Shown one piece after another: positions 43,141-51,575 of a stretch of DNA of 64,000 bases. Position 1 is the stretch's first letter. Each line of letters opens with the position of its first letter. Origin of the DNA: CAXXOK01 sp964584315 (GTDB taxonomy: Bacteria > Bacillota > Clostridia > Christensenellales > Aristaeellaceae). The position numbers and the translations under genes are program-made. A model generated the notes under the pieces. That model was not told the DNA's origin, searched no databases, and saw only the letters and a list, made by a program, of their open reading frames with translations. The stretch spans positions 1 through 64,000 of the forward strand of contig CAZOZO010000009.1 of NCBI GenBank assembly GCA_964584315.1. The letters are read 5' to 3'.

Positions 43141-43842
43141 ATGCAACACACTTACGCCCTGTTCGATTTTGACGGCACGCTGATCCGCGGGGATTCCGTG
43201 ACCCTGCTGTGCGCCTATGCCCGCAGGAAGGGGCTGATCGGCACGCGCTACCTGCTGGGGGTCGCGTGGGCGGCCCTGCGCTATGTGCTCAAATTGCTGC
43301 CGCCGGAGCGCGCCAAGGAGCGCGCGCTGCGCTTTTTTGCAGGCAGGCCCAAGGCCGAGGTGGACGCCATCGTTGCCGATTTTTATCAAACGGTGCTGGC
43401 CCCGCGCCTGCGGCCCGAGGGGATCAGCGCCGTGCGCGCCCATGTGGCGGCGGGGCACCGCACGCTGCTGGTGAGCGCGTCCTCCGCGTTCTACCTGGAG
43501 CCGGTCAGGGCGGCGCTGGGCTTTGCCGACGTGATCGCCACCCGCTGGGACGCGGACGACACGGGCGCATTGACTGGCCATGTGTGCGGCGACAACTGCC
43601 GCGGCGTACAAAAAGCCCTTCGACTGGCCGAATACCTGGCCGCCAAGGGCGACCGGCTGGACTACGAAACCTCCACCGCTTATGGCGACAGCTACGGCGA
43701 CCTGCCCATGCTGCGCCTGTGCCGCAGCCGCGTGGCCGTGAACCCCGCGGGCAAGCTGTGGCGCGCCCTGCGCGGCGACGCGGGCGCAACGCGCGTGCAC
43801 TGGCGCGAGCCGGAAAAAGCTGTGCCTGCCCCCAAAGTCTGA
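43141..43842 (+). CDS. HAD-superfamily IB phosphatase (SerB-like)
   Basis: The protein is 233 aa. Motif I is DFDGTL (residues 9-14), motif II is LLVSAS, and motif III/IV is YGDSYGDLPML near residue 184. The helical cap between motifs I and II and the length match HAD-IB hydrolases related to phosphoserine phosphatase, but members act on various phosphomonoesters. The start is ATG 43141, supported by the promoter; the ribosome binding site (AAGGGAC) is moderate. The neighbours give no substrate hint. Confidence 0.85.
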   Translation: MQHTYALFDFDGTLIRGDSVTLLCAYARRKGLIGTRYLLGVAWAALRYVLKLLPPERAKERALRFFAGRPKAEVDAIVADFYQTVLAPRLRPEGISAVRAHVAAGHRTLLVSASSAFYLEPVRAALGFADVIATRWDADDTGALTGHVCGDNCRGVQKALRLAEYLAAKGDRLDYETSTAYGDSYGDLPMLRLCRSRVAVNPAGKLWRALRGDAGATRVHWREPEKAVPAPKV

Positions 43843-43979
43843 GAACGGCGATGCGAGGCAGCACAGTCAGGCCATAGGCCGCCGCCTTGCCCGCGGCGGG
43901 CCGTTTGCGACGGCTGCTCAGGCGGCCATGCCAGCCCTGCCAACGATTCTTCCTTTGACCGACCGGAGGTGACCGACGC

Positions 43980-45026
43980 ATGAATTTCTCCCGCGCGGAT
44001 GAGATGATGCAAAAGGCCGTGGCGGCGCGCGCCTTTCCCGCCGCTACGCTGCTGGTGGGGCGGGGCGAGAAGGTGCTGTTCCGCCGTGCCTATGGGCGCC
44101 TGGGGCCGGACGAGGGCGAACCCGCCACCACCGAGCAGACGCGCTTTGACATAGCCTCGCTCACCAAGCCGCTGGTGGTGGGCATGCTCACGCTGCGCGC
44201 CATCGAGAGCGGCCGCCTCTGCCTGTGGGACAAGCTGGACACCTTCGTGGACGCGCCGGACGATAAGAAGGATATCACCATCCGCCAGCTGCTCACGCAC
44301 ACGGCGGGTTTCCCCGGCGGGCTGCACCTGTGGCGCCTTGCGGACAGCCCCGCCCGCGCGACCGAGCTGCTGCTCAGCGCCCGCCTGCAATCGCCGCCCG
44401 GCACGCGCGTGCAATACTGCTGCGCGGGCTACCTGCTGCTGGGCATGCTGCTGGAAGCCGTCTACGGCCAAACCCTTGCGGAGCTGGCGGTCAGCGAGGT
44501 GTTCTGGCCCCTGCGTATGAGCCGCACGGGCTACCTGCCCACGGGCGGCAACATCGCCCCCACCGAGATGCAGGATGACGGTACGTTGCTGCGCGGCACC
44601 GTGCATGACGAGAACGCCCGCTTTTTGGGCGGCGTGGCGGGCAACGCGGGCGTGTTCTCCACCGCGGACGATCTGGCACTGTTCATGCAGATGCTGGCCG
44701 CCGAGGGGCAGCTACCGGACGGCACACGCTACCTTGCCGCACCCACGGTACGCCTTGCCCTGCGCAACCACACCGAGGGCTACGGGCAGGCGCGCGGGCT
44801 GGGCTTCTACCTGCCGTGGTTTGACGACGGCTACACGGGCGACCTGTTCCCGCGGGACACGGTGGGACACACGGGCTTCACGGGCGGCAGCTTCACGCTG
44901 GAACCGGCGGGCGGCCTGTATGTGGTGCTGCTGACCAACCGGGTGTGCCCCTCCCGCGACAACCCCGCCATCTACCGCGTGCGGCGGCTGATCCACAACG
45001 CGGTGTACGCCGCCGCGGCCGACTGA
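43980..45026 (+). CDS. Serine hydrolase of the beta-lactamase/class C PBP fold
   Basis: The protein is 348 aa without a signal peptide. The nucleophile motif SxxK is S60-L-T-K63. Where the family normally has YxN, this protein has Y146-C-C. The third motif is HTG (VGHTGFTGG). Related cytoplasmic enzymes are esterases, D-aminopeptidases or uncharacterised. The substitution of the usual Asn suggests altered activity. A GGAGGTG site precedes the ATG. A metallophosphatase gene begins 35 bases after the stop and is probably cotranscribed. Confidence 0.83.
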   Translation: MNFSRADEMMQKAVAARAFPAATLLVGRGEKVLFRRAYGRLGPDEGEPATTEQTRFDIASLTKPLVVGMLTLRAIESGRLCLWDKLDTFVDAPDDKKDITIRQLLTHTAGFPGGLHLWRLADSPARATELLLSARLQSPPGTRVQYCCAGYLLLGMLLEAVYGQTLAELAVSEVFWPLRMSRTGYLPTGGNIAPTEMQDDGTLLRGTVHDENARFLGGVAGNAGVFSTADDLALFMQMLAAEGQLPDGTRYLAAPTVRLALRNHTEGYGQARGLGFYLPWFDDGYTGDLFPRDTVGHTGFTGGSFTLEPAGGLYVVLLTNRVCPSRDNPAIYRVRRLIHNAVYAAAAD

Positions 45027-45061
45027 GCCGCGCAGGCGCGCGCCATAGGGGAGGAAATACG

Positions 45062-45763
45062 ATGCAGATAGCCCTGATCGCCGATTTGCACGGCAACTGG
45101 CCCGCCACCTGCGCGCTGGAGAAGGATCTGGCGCGCCGCAAGGTGGACAGGCTCCTCTGCCTGGGCGATATCGTGGGCAAGGGCCCCTCCAGCGACAAGA
45201 CGTTCGACTGGGCCGTGGCCAACTGCGAGCTCATCCTGGGCGGCAACTGGGATTATGGCGTAGGCTGCCGCCAATACCCGCCGGACAGCTACTACTGGAC
45301 GCAGCTGGGCGAAAAGCGGCTGGCCCGCCTGCGCGCCCTGCCGCTGGAGACCACGCTGCACCTGAGCGGGCGGCGCATCCGGCTGTTCCACGGCAGGCCG
45401 GTGATGGATACGCTGGTCGTGGCCCAGCAGGACGCGGCGCTGATCGAGCCTTTCTTTACCGACGGCAGCGGCGTGCGCTGCGACGTGGTGGGCTATGCGG
45501 ACGCGCACCGGCAGGCGATGCGCACGCTCAGCCCCGGGCTGTTTTTCAACTGTGGCAGCGTGGGCAACGCGCTGGGCACGCCGCTGTGCTGCTACGCCAT
45601 TTTGGAGGGCGATGCGGAGGATGCGACCGCGGCGCTGGATATCCGGCTGATCACCCTGCCCTATGACCGCGAGGCGGCCCTGCGCGACGCGCGGGCGGCC
45701 ACCGACGTACCGCGGATCGACACCTTCATCCATGAGGTGGAGACGGGGGTATACAGCCGGTAG
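45062..45763 (+). CDS. Calcineurin-like metallophosphoesterase (YfcE-like)
   Basis: The protein is 233 aa. Motifs in order: ADLHGN at residues 7-12, GDIVGKGP, GNWDYG (Trp in place of the usual His of GNHD, as other small residues occur in YfcE-like enzymes), FHGRP and a late HRQ. It is probably a cytoplasmic phosphodiesterase; the substrate is unknown. It is unlike the metallophosphatase at 12989-13681. GGGGAGGAAAT precedes the ATG. A bidirectional terminator follows at 45901-45934. Confidence 0.82.
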   Translation: MQIALIADLHGNWPATCALEKDLARRKVDRLLCLGDIVGKGPSSDKTFDWAVANCELILGGNWDYGVGCRQYPPDSYYWTQLGEKRLARLRALPLETTLHLSGRRIRLFHGRPVMDTLVVAQQDAALIEPFFTDGSGVRCDVVGYADAHRQAMRTLSPGLFFNCGSVGNALGTPLCCYAILEGDAEDATAALDIRLITLPYDREAALRDARAATDVPRIDTFIHEVETGVYSR

Positions 45764-45777
45764 GGGGTGGCGCGTGA

Positions 45778-45818
45778 GCCAATGGCCCATGCGGGGTGTG
45801 GCCCAGTACCCCAATGCC
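45778..45818. repeat. Dispersed intergenic repeat, family A, partial copy
   Basis: GCCAATGGCCC, TGCGGGGT, TGG, then CCCCAA and GCC after a 7-base variable part match 1889-1929 in order and spacing (about 31 of 41 bases). It begins 15 bases after the metallophosphatase stop. Confidence 0.65.
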
Positions 45819-45900
45819 CCGCGCCGTGGCGGCATAAGTGCGCAAACAGCGCCCAAGCGCCATGGGGCGAGCGGCATCCGGCATCACTTTTCGAATAGAA

Positions 45901-45934
45901 GAAAGCGCCGCGACCAATCGGTCGCGGCGCTTTC
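45901..45934. terminator. Bidirectional terminator
   Basis: A perfect 15-bp stem GAAAGCGCCGCGACC / GGTCGCGGCGCTTTC with a 4-base loop, between two convergent genes. Confidence 0.85.
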
Positions 45935-45946
45935 ATATCATGACGG

Positions 45947-46756
45947 CTACTTCTTTTCCGGCTTCTCCCGCATGGGCACGGCCTGAAAGCGGCCCGTACC
46001 GTCTGCGGGCGTGGGCCGCACCGTGGGTACGGGCTGGGCCTGCTGCTGCGGCTGGGCTTGGGGCGGCTGCCCCTCGTACCCGTTGTAGCCGCTTTGGCGC
46101 ACCGGCGCGTAACGCTGGCTGGCGCTGAAATCCGCATAGCCCTGCTGGGGGGGCTGTTGGGGCTGCACCCTCGGCTGGGCGGTGTAGCCGTTGCCCTGCT
46201 GGTTATAGGCGGGCGGCTGCTGGGGGTAAGCGTTTTGCGCGGGCTGCATGCGCCCCTGCCGCGCGGCGCGGGGGGAGGGCTGCTGGGGCTGGCGGGGCTG
46301 CTGCGCGGGTTCCGGCTGGGCGGGGGCGGGCGGGTTCTTGGGCGGCAGGCCCTGCATCCGGCGCAGCAGGTCGTTGGTCTCGCCCGCCTCCTCGCGGATG
46401 CTCATTAGCAGCATCAGCAGTTCAAACAGCACCCGCAGGCCCAGCGGCGCGGCGATCATCATCAACAGGCCGCTGAGGAACGCGCCCGAGAACAGCTGGA
46501 TGACCCCGTAGATGAACGCGGACAGCGTTGTGAACACGTAGAGGAACTTGAGGATAGACGATAACAGGTAATGATCGAAGTTGATGTGCTCGCTCACCTT
46601 GCGCCAAAAGCCACGGTAGGCTCCGCGCCGCTTGGGGCTGAGGAACAGGACGGCGGCGATGATCGCGCCCGCCAGCGCGAGGGCCTGCGCCACGGTCAGC
46701 AGCGTCGCCTGCTGGGTGAGGGCGGCGCTGTCCACGGCATAATTCAGGATATCCAT
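45947..46756 (-). CDS. DUF4282-like membrane protein with Gln/Pro-rich tail
   Basis: The protein is 269 aa. Three hydrophobic segments (about 18-38, 67-90 and 95-118) precede an EL..LL.S.REE cytoplasmic segment like DUF4282 proteins. The C-terminal 130 residues are rich in Gln, Pro, Ala and Tyr and are probably disordered, ending PMREKPEKK. The function of this family is unknown. GAAGGGAAG precedes the ATG. It lies downstream of the ABC exporter operon but is separated from it by a terminator. Confidence 0.65.
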   Translation of the reverse strand: MDILNYAVDSAALTQQATLLTVAQALALAGAIIAAVLFLSPKRRGAYRGFWRKVSEHINFDHYLLSSILKFLYVFTTLSAFIYGVIQLFSGAFLSGLLMMIAAPLGLRVLFELLMLLMSIREEAGETNDLLRRMQGLPPKNPPAPAQPEPAQQPRQPQQPSPRAARQGRMQPAQNAYPQQPPAYNQQGNGYTAQPRVQPQQPPQQGYADFSASQRYAPVRQSGYNGYEGQPPQAQPQQQAQPVPTVRPTPADGTGRFQAVPMREKPEKK

Positions 46757-46952
46757 CGGCGTACTTCCCTTCTATAGTCCGTCAAACAAACGGGAATGGT
46801 GTGGGTGGTTTGGGAAACCGCAGTAGCCCGCCTGAACGGGTCGCTTTTCTCCCTTATCTTACCATCGGGGCGGGGCGCTGTCAAACGGCGCGGACGGGCC
46901 ATGTTCAGGTTTTGCAATGATGAACGGGCGCATAGCTTGCTCCGGAGGGATG

Positions 46953-46980
46953 TAAAAAGCCAGGGGACACATGCCCCTGA
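46953..46980 (-). terminator. Terminator of the ABC-2 exporter operon
   Basis: On the minus strand CAGGGG / CCCCTG with a 7-base loop and GCTTTTT. Nothing else is seen in 46757-47068. Confidence 0.75.
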
Positions 46981-47068
46981 CTTATGGTCGTGCTCGCAGT
47001 ATGTCAGGCCCGCGCCGATCGGGCTTTGCCCCCGCGCGCGTGCGCAAGGCCGCGCGCCGCTGCCCGGC

Positions 47069-47785
47069 CTACGCCTGTATCCGCCGCCGGAATCGCCCGT
47101 ATAGCCCAGCGATCCATGCGCAGGCCACCGCCGCCGCAGGCAGCGCCCACAGGGGCGCGTCGCCCCGCACCATCAGCGCCAGCCAGTAGCCCGGCAGCAC
47201 GCCCGCCGCAAAGGCAAGTGGCTGCGCAACGAAGTATGCCGCGATGTAGCCCAGGAAGAAGAACCCGCTCAGCTTGACCAGCGCCATGCCCTCCACCTTG
47301 TTTTTGGCAAGGCCCACCACCAGCATCGCCACGCTGATGCTGACCAGCGCGTTCACCAGCGCGGCCAGCAGGTTCATCCCCAGCGCCATGCCGCTCAGGC
47401 TCAGCAGCGCAACCAGCACCACGTTGTAGGGCACCGAAATGACCGTGAGCAGGATGAGCCGTGAGGTCAGGTAGCCGCGCTTTTGCAGCGGGGTCACCAT
47501 CAGGTACTTGGCGGTGCCGTCGTCCAACTCCTCCAGCACCACCATCACGCCGGCAAAGCAGAGCAGCAGCGGCGTCATCATCGACAGGAACAGGTCAAAC
47601 AGCGCGTAGTACGGCGTGAGCGCCTGCGGCACGCCCCCGGCGCGCTCGATCACGCCCTCCAGCGCGGGCACGCCGAAGCGCAGCGCCACCGCCATGATGA
47701 CGGGGCCGAACAGGCACGCCGCCAGCATCGCGTCCGCCCAGATGGCGCGCACGAACTGCCGGAACGCCGCAAGGATCGTTTTCAT
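47069..47785 (-). CDS. ABC-2 type transporter permease (second)
   Basis: The protein is 238 aa with about six membrane helices. It contains ELDDGTAKYLMVTPLQKRGYL, the cytoplasmic segment typical of ABC-2 permeases. It overlaps the upstream permease gene by four bases (ATGA), so translation is coupled, and both permeases are the same length, consistent with a heterodimer. Exported substrate unknown. Confidence 0.83.
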   Translation of the reverse strand: MKTILAAFRQFVRAIWADAMLAACLFGPVIMAVALRFGVPALEGVIERAGGVPQALTPYYALFDLFLSMMTPLLLCFAGVMVVLEELDDGTAKYLMVTPLQKRGYLTSRLILLTVISVPYNVVLVALLSLSGMALGMNLLAALVNALVSISVAMLVVGLAKNKVEGMALVKLSGFFFLGYIAAYFVAQPLAFAAGVLPGYWLALMVRGDAPLWALPAAAVACAWIAGLYGRFRRRIQA

Positions 47786-48498
47786 AGCTTGCCGCCTCCC
47801 AACCCCGTAAAGTAAGCCTTGACCGCGCGGCGGCACAGCAGGTATACGGCCGCGTCCCACACCGCAAGCGAGAGCACCGCGGGCAGCCACAGGCCTGTAT
47901 CGGAGGCCAGCAGCACGATGGCCGCCACCCCGGGCGTCAGCAGCCACAGCGGCGACGTGAGGCCGTGAAACCAGTAGAACACCGCGGGCACGAACACGAC
48001 GATCTCCACCGGTACAGACAGCAGCAAAAACTGATTGAGGCTCTTGCTCTGGCAGGCGACCATCATGCCCAGCATGGTAAACAGCAGCGACCCCAGCGCC
48101 ACCGACAGGATCACCCCGAGGGTGGGGTTGCCTGCCACCGCGCCCACGACCAGCGCCACCGCAAGCCCCAGCCCGCACAGCGCCAGCGCCTTGGCGGCGA
48201 TGTACTCGCCCGCGCGCACCGGCGACACGGCCAGCGCGCAGTTCACCCGCTGGCTCTTTTCCAGCAGCACCATTGCGCCCATGAAGAACAGGCCCATCGC
48301 CGCCGGGTCGGTCAGGATGATGACGCCGCCGGACAGGGGACGCGCCGCGGGGGCCGTGTAGTACAAAAGCACCAGATAGATGGCCGTGATGAGGCCGTAC
48401 AGCGCGAGGATGCCGTATTTGGCCGCAAAGCGCAGCTCGCCCAGCGTGAGGGTCAGCAGCCTATGGCGCGCGGTGACGGCCTGTGTTTGCGCACTCAT
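47782..48498 (-). CDS. ABC-2 type transporter permease (first)
   Basis: The protein is 238 aa with about six membrane helices. KSQRVNCALAVSPVRAGEY after the second helix is the equivalent coupling segment of the family. Its ATG overlaps the stop of the ATPase gene (ATGA), and its stop overlaps the next permease. The three genes form one exporter of the ABC-2 class, which in Bacillota often handles antibiotics, lipids or peptides. Confidence 0.83.
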   Translation of the reverse strand: MSAQTQAVTARHRLLTLTLGELRFAAKYGILALYGLITAIYLVLLYYTAPAARPLSGGVIILTDPAAMGLFFMGAMVLLEKSQRVNCALAVSPVRAGEYIAAKALALCGLGLAVALVVGAVAGNPTLGVILSVALGSLLFTMLGMMVACQSKSLNQFLLLSVPVEIVVFVPAVFYWFHGLTSPLWLLTPGVAAIVLLASDTGLWLPAVLSLAVWDAAVYLLCRRAVKAYFTGLGGGKL

Positions 48499-49343
48499 GC
48501 CAGCACCCTCCCCGTGATGTCCATGAACACATCGCCCAGCGTTTGCTCGCGCGAGTGGATGGTGGTCAGCCGGTTTTCGGCGATCAGGCGGCCCAGCAGC
48601 GCGTCCTCGCCGGTCTTGGCCAGCGGGCACACGCCGGTCTGCTCGCGGCCCGCTTCGGCGTAGGTATAGACCACCTCGTTCGCGCTCTTTTGGCGGATGA
48701 AGTTGTGCGGCGTGTCCAGCGCGCGCATCTCGCCATCCACGATAAAGGCCACGCGGTCGCACAGCTCTGCCGCGTCCTGCATGTTGTGCGTGGTCAGGAT
48801 GACGGTTTTACCCTTCGCCTTTTCGGCCAGAATCATCTGCTTGATCACATGCGCGTTGGTGGGGTCAAGGCCGCTGGTGGGCTCGTCCAAAAACAGGAGG
48901 GCCGGGTCATGCAGCAGCGACTTGATAAAGTTGAGCCGCCCCTTCATGCCCTTGGAGTATTCGCCCGCGCGCTGGTCCGCGCTGGGCGCAAGGCCCACGG
49001 CTTCCAGCAGCGCGCCGATGTCGCGGGCGGGGCGTTGGTACAGCGAGGCAAAGAAGGCGAGGTTCTGCCTGCCGGTCAGCTTTTCGTACAGGGTGGGAAA
49101 CTCAAACGCGATGCCGATCTGCTCGTAAAAGGCGCTGTTCGCGGCGCGCGCCTCACGCCCCAGCACGGTCACGCGCCCCTCGTAGCGGGGCAGCATGCCG
49201 ATCAGGATCTTTTGCAGCGTGCTTTTGCCCGCGCCGGACGGGCCCAGAAAGCCGAGGATCTCGCCCTGCGGCACGGTAAAGGAGATGTTCTTGAGAAACG
49301 GGGTCTTGGTGTAGCCGAACGTAAGTCCCTCGACGGTAATCAT
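48495..49343 (-). CDS. ABC transporter ATP-binding protein
   Basis: The protein is 282 aa. Walker A is GPSGAGKST, the Q-loop region is FEFPTLYEKLTGRQNL, the signature is YSKGMKGRL (an LSGGQ variant), and Walker B is ALLFLDEPTSGLDP, followed by the H-loop TTHNM. It drives the two permeases encoded next. The last 70 residues form the extra C-terminal domain common in drug or lantibiotic-type exporters. ATG 49343 follows AGAGGTGG. Confidence 0.9.
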   Translation of the reverse strand: MITVEGLTFGYTKTPFLKNISFTVPQGEILGFLGPSGAGKSTLQKILIGMLPRYEGRVTVLGREARAANSAFYEQIGIAFEFPTLYEKLTGRQNLAFFASLYQRPARDIGALLEAVGLAPSADQRAGEYSKGMKGRLNFIKSLLHDPALLFLDEPTSGLDPTNAHVIKQMILAEKAKGKTVILTTHNMQDAAELCDRVAFIVDGEMRALDTPHNFIRQKSANEVVYTYAEAGREQTGVCPLAKTGEDALLGRLIAENRLTTIHSREQTLGDVFMDITGRVLA

Positions 49344-49489
49344 GGGCTGTTGCCACCTCTGTTTGCAGCGTTGGGGTGCGGGGCGCGTTTTCGCCCGACG
49401 CATGCAGGATAGCGCACCCCGCGGCCCAGCGCAAGGGGGTAAGGGCCAAGGTGCACACGGGGCGGGTCAAGTTGCATGTTTTGGGCAAC

Positions 49490-49515
49490 AAAAAGGCCGG
49501 AGCATCGCTCCGGCC
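49490..49515 (-). terminator. Terminator of the second azlCD operon
   Basis: On the minus strand GGCCGGAGC / GCTCCGGCC with a 3-base loop followed by TTTTT. Confidence 0.85.
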
Positions 49516-49573
49516 ACGCACACCGGGTAAAATTCCCCGCTGGATGGTTTGCACCCCGTCGCAGCGCCGCTGC

Positions 49574-49604
49574 GCGGCGTTGCCCACTGGACAAACGCTT
49601 CCCT
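49574..49604. repeat. 31-bp dispersed repeat, family C, copy 2
   Basis: Matches 32938-32968 at 30 of 31 positions. It lies between the azlD stop and its terminator. Confidence 0.8.
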
Positions 49605-49634
49605 TCCGTGCCCTTGACCCTTTTTCCTGTTCCC

Positions 49635-49967
49635 CTACAGCGGAAACGCCGTGCGTATCAGCACCATGTAGCACACGGTGCCCGCGAAGATGCTCAGCAG
49701 CGTGTTTTTTTTCCACAGCTGCATGCCCGCCACCAGCGCCACCGAGATCAGCTCCGGCGCGCCGTGCGGCGGCAGCGTGAAACCCGTGTGCCGCAGGCAG
49801 TAGACCACCAGAATGACCATGATGGCCGCGGGCAGCACCGCGCCAAGGTAATCCACCAGCGGCGGCGGGGCCTTGCGGCTGAACAGGATGTAGGGCAGGC
49901 CGCGCGTGATCCACGTCATCAGCGCGATGACGCCGATGATGGCGGCGGTGTTCAGCGTATCACTCAT
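49635..49967 (-). CDS. azlD: AzlD-family exporter subunit (second copy)
   Basis: The protein is 110 aa with about four membrane helices. MTWITRGLPYILF and YLGAVLPAAIMVILVVYCLR are the AzlD family segments. It starts inside the end of azlC (8-base overlap) with CGGAGGTG before the ATG, so the two subunits are translated together. It is clearly different in sequence from the first AzlD at 3073-3381. Confidence 0.87.
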   Translation of the reverse strand: MSDTLNTAAIIGVIALMTWITRGLPYILFSRKAPPPLVDYLGAVLPAAIMVILVVYCLRHTGFTLPPHGAPELISVALVAGMQLWKKNTLLSIFAGTVCYMVLIRTAFPL

Positions 49968-50676
49968 GCGGCACCTCCGAAGCACTCACGGGTATGCGGT
50001 TTTTGAGCAGCACCAGCGCCACCACGCTCATCGACAGGGCGGGCAAAATCAGCTGGTCCGGCCCCAGCACGAAGTAGAACAGCACCGCGCTGGCAAGCCC
50101 GATCACCGCGGGCAGGTGGGACTTGGCTTCGCGCCACTGGTTGACCACCACGGCCACGAACAGCGCCGTGGCGGAAAACTCGATGCCCGCCATGTCCACG
50201 GGCAGGGCACTGCCGATGGCCGCGCCCGCCGTGCAGCTGGCCACCCACAGCATGTGGCACATCAGGAGGATGGCAAACTCCACCTTGCCCCTGTCCAGCC
50301 CCTGCGGCACCCGCAGGGCGCACAGCACGGAGTAGGTTTCGTCCGTCATGGTCAGGGCCATGTAGGGATACTTCCAAAAGCTGCCCCGCCGCCGCCCGAT
50401 GGCGCGAAACTCCTCAATAAAGCTGAGGCCGTAGAACACATGCCGCGCGTTGATGAACAGCGCGGTGGCCGCGATCAGCAGCAGCGGCACACCGCTGACC
50501 ATCAGCGTGACCATGACGATCTGCATGGAGCCCGCGTAGATGAACAGCGCGGATAGAAACGCCCATACCGGCGCATAGCCTGCCTTTTGCAGCAGCAGGC
50601 CGCTGGCCAGCCCCACAAAGATGTAGGCGAACATGATGGGCACGACCTGCCTGAACGCGTACCTGATTTCTTTCAC
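49960..50676 (-). CDS. azlC: AzlC-family branched-chain amino acid exporter (second copy)
   Basis: The protein is 238 aa with about seven membrane helices: FRQVVPIMFAYIFVGLASG, INARHVFYGLSF, TDETYSVLC. These match AzlC closely, better than the first copy. The start is taken as GTG 50676, 8 bases after AAGGGGG; a TTG two codons earlier is too close. Promoter at 50729-50757. A TetR-type gene is divergent from this operon and is the most likely regulator. Confidence 0.88.
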   Translation of the reverse strand: MKEIRYAFRQVVPIMFAYIFVGLASGLLLQKAGYAPVWAFLSALFIYAGSMQIVMVTLMVSGVPLLLIAATALFINARHVFYGLSFIEEFRAIGRRRGSFWKYPYMALTMTDETYSVLCALRVPQGLDRGKVEFAILLMCHMLWVASCTAGAAIGSALPVDMAGIEFSATALFVAVVVNQWREAKSHLPAVIGLASAVLFYFVLGPDQLILPALSMSVVALVLLKNRIPVSASEVPHE

Positions 50677-50728
50677 AATCAAGACCCCCTTCCGGCGCAG
50701 GCCCCGCGCCCCCGCCGTAATGGTTGCT

Positions 50729-50757
50729 ATTATAGCGTGGGCGTGCCTGCCGCACAA
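50729..50757 (-). promoter_or_regulatory. Promoter of the second azlCD operon
   Basis: Minus strand TTGTGC (50757-50752), 17 bases, consensus TATAAT (50734-50729). Confidence 0.75.
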
Positions 50758-50810
50758 GAGCGGGATACAGGTTTTGGGGCAAAAAACGGCCTTTGAGGGG
50801 TAAAATTGAA

Positions 50811-50847
50811 CGAAGCGTCAGCTTCATAAATGAACAAACACTCATTT
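50811..50847. promoter_or_regulatory. Candidate TetR operator in the azlC-tetR divergent region
   Basis: Two palindromes: GAAGC-GTCA-GCTTC (50811-50824) and AAATGA-ACAAACAC-TCATTT (50828-50847). The second ends 5 bases before the -35 of the TetR gene, as expected for an autoregulated operator. Confidence 0.55.
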
Positions 50848-50852
50848 AACGC

Positions 50853-50881
50853 TTGCAATGGAGCGCAAACCATCGTATAAT
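50853..50881 (+). promoter_or_regulatory. Promoter of the TetR gene
   Basis: TTGCAA, 17 bases, consensus TATAAT. The expected transcript begins about 13 bases before ATG 50901. Confidence 0.75.
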
Positions 50882-50900
50882 GCGCCCAGAGGTGTATGGC

Positions 50901-51575
50901 ATGCAGAACGGAGAGCAGCGCAGCGTCAAAAAACGGCGCAACGGGATTGCCACCACGCGCCGCATATTGGACGCGGCGGCAGCGCTGTTCGCCCTTCGCG
51001 GGTTCGACGGCGTGCCCATGCGCGCGGTGGCGCAGGCCGCGGGCGTGCGTGAGAGCGCCCTATACAACCATTTCAGCGGTAAGCAGGCGCTGCTTTATGC
51101 CCTGTATGACGAGTTTGCCAGCCTTGCCCCTTTGGGCCGCCCGACCGAGGCCGAGCTTTCGCATCTGCTGCTGACGCTGTCGCCCGCGCAGGTGTTCAAG
51201 GCTGTGCTGTGCTATGGGGAGCACCCCGCGGGGGACACGCTCACCAACACGGCGCTGATCATCAGCCGCGAGAAGTACCGCAGCCCCCGCGCCGCCGAGG
51301 TGTACCGCCGCCATGTGGTGGAGGAGCCCGCCGCCTATTATGAGCGCCTGATCACGCAGATGGTCGCCTGCGGCATGGCGCGCCCGGTGGATGCGCGGCA
51401 GATCGCAGAGCACTACACCTACGTGACCATCATGCTGACGCACGAATACATCATGGCGCAGAACGGCCTGGGCGACACAGACGCCGTGGCGGCGAAACTG
51501 GCGGAGAACATCCGCTTTACCTGCGGGCTTTTACAGGGAGGTGCGGGCGGTGGCGACACATGCGGCAATGGATGA
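50901..51575 (+). CDS. TetR/AcrR-family transcriptional regulator
   Basis: The protein is 224 aa. After a basic lead (KKRRNG) the TetR helix-turn-helix is ILDAAAALFALRGFDGVPMRAVAQAAGVRESALYNHF-like, split here as RRILDAAAALFALRGFDG and AVAQAAGVRESALYNHF (residues about 20-65). The C-terminal ligand-binding part is helical and contains HRR/HVVEEP. I chose ATG 50901 because GAGGTG precedes it and the promoter excludes upstream starts. It probably represses itself and possibly the divergent azlCD operon. Confidence 0.87.
   Translation: MQNGEQRSVKKRRNGIATTRRILDAAAALFALRGFDGVPMRAVAQAAGVRESALYNHFSGKQALLYALYDEFASLAPLGRPTEAELSHLLLTLSPAQVFKAVLCYGEHPAGDTLTNTALIISREKYRSPRAAEVYRRHVVEEPAAYYERLITQMVACGMARPVDARQIAEHYTYVTIMLTHEYIMAQNGLGDTDAVAAKLAENIRFTCGLLQGGAGGGDTCGNG

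Noticed and set aside
46757..47068. Possible small gene upstream of the DUF4282-like gene
   Set aside because: Short open frames there have no ribosome binding sites; the only clear element is the ABC operon terminator.
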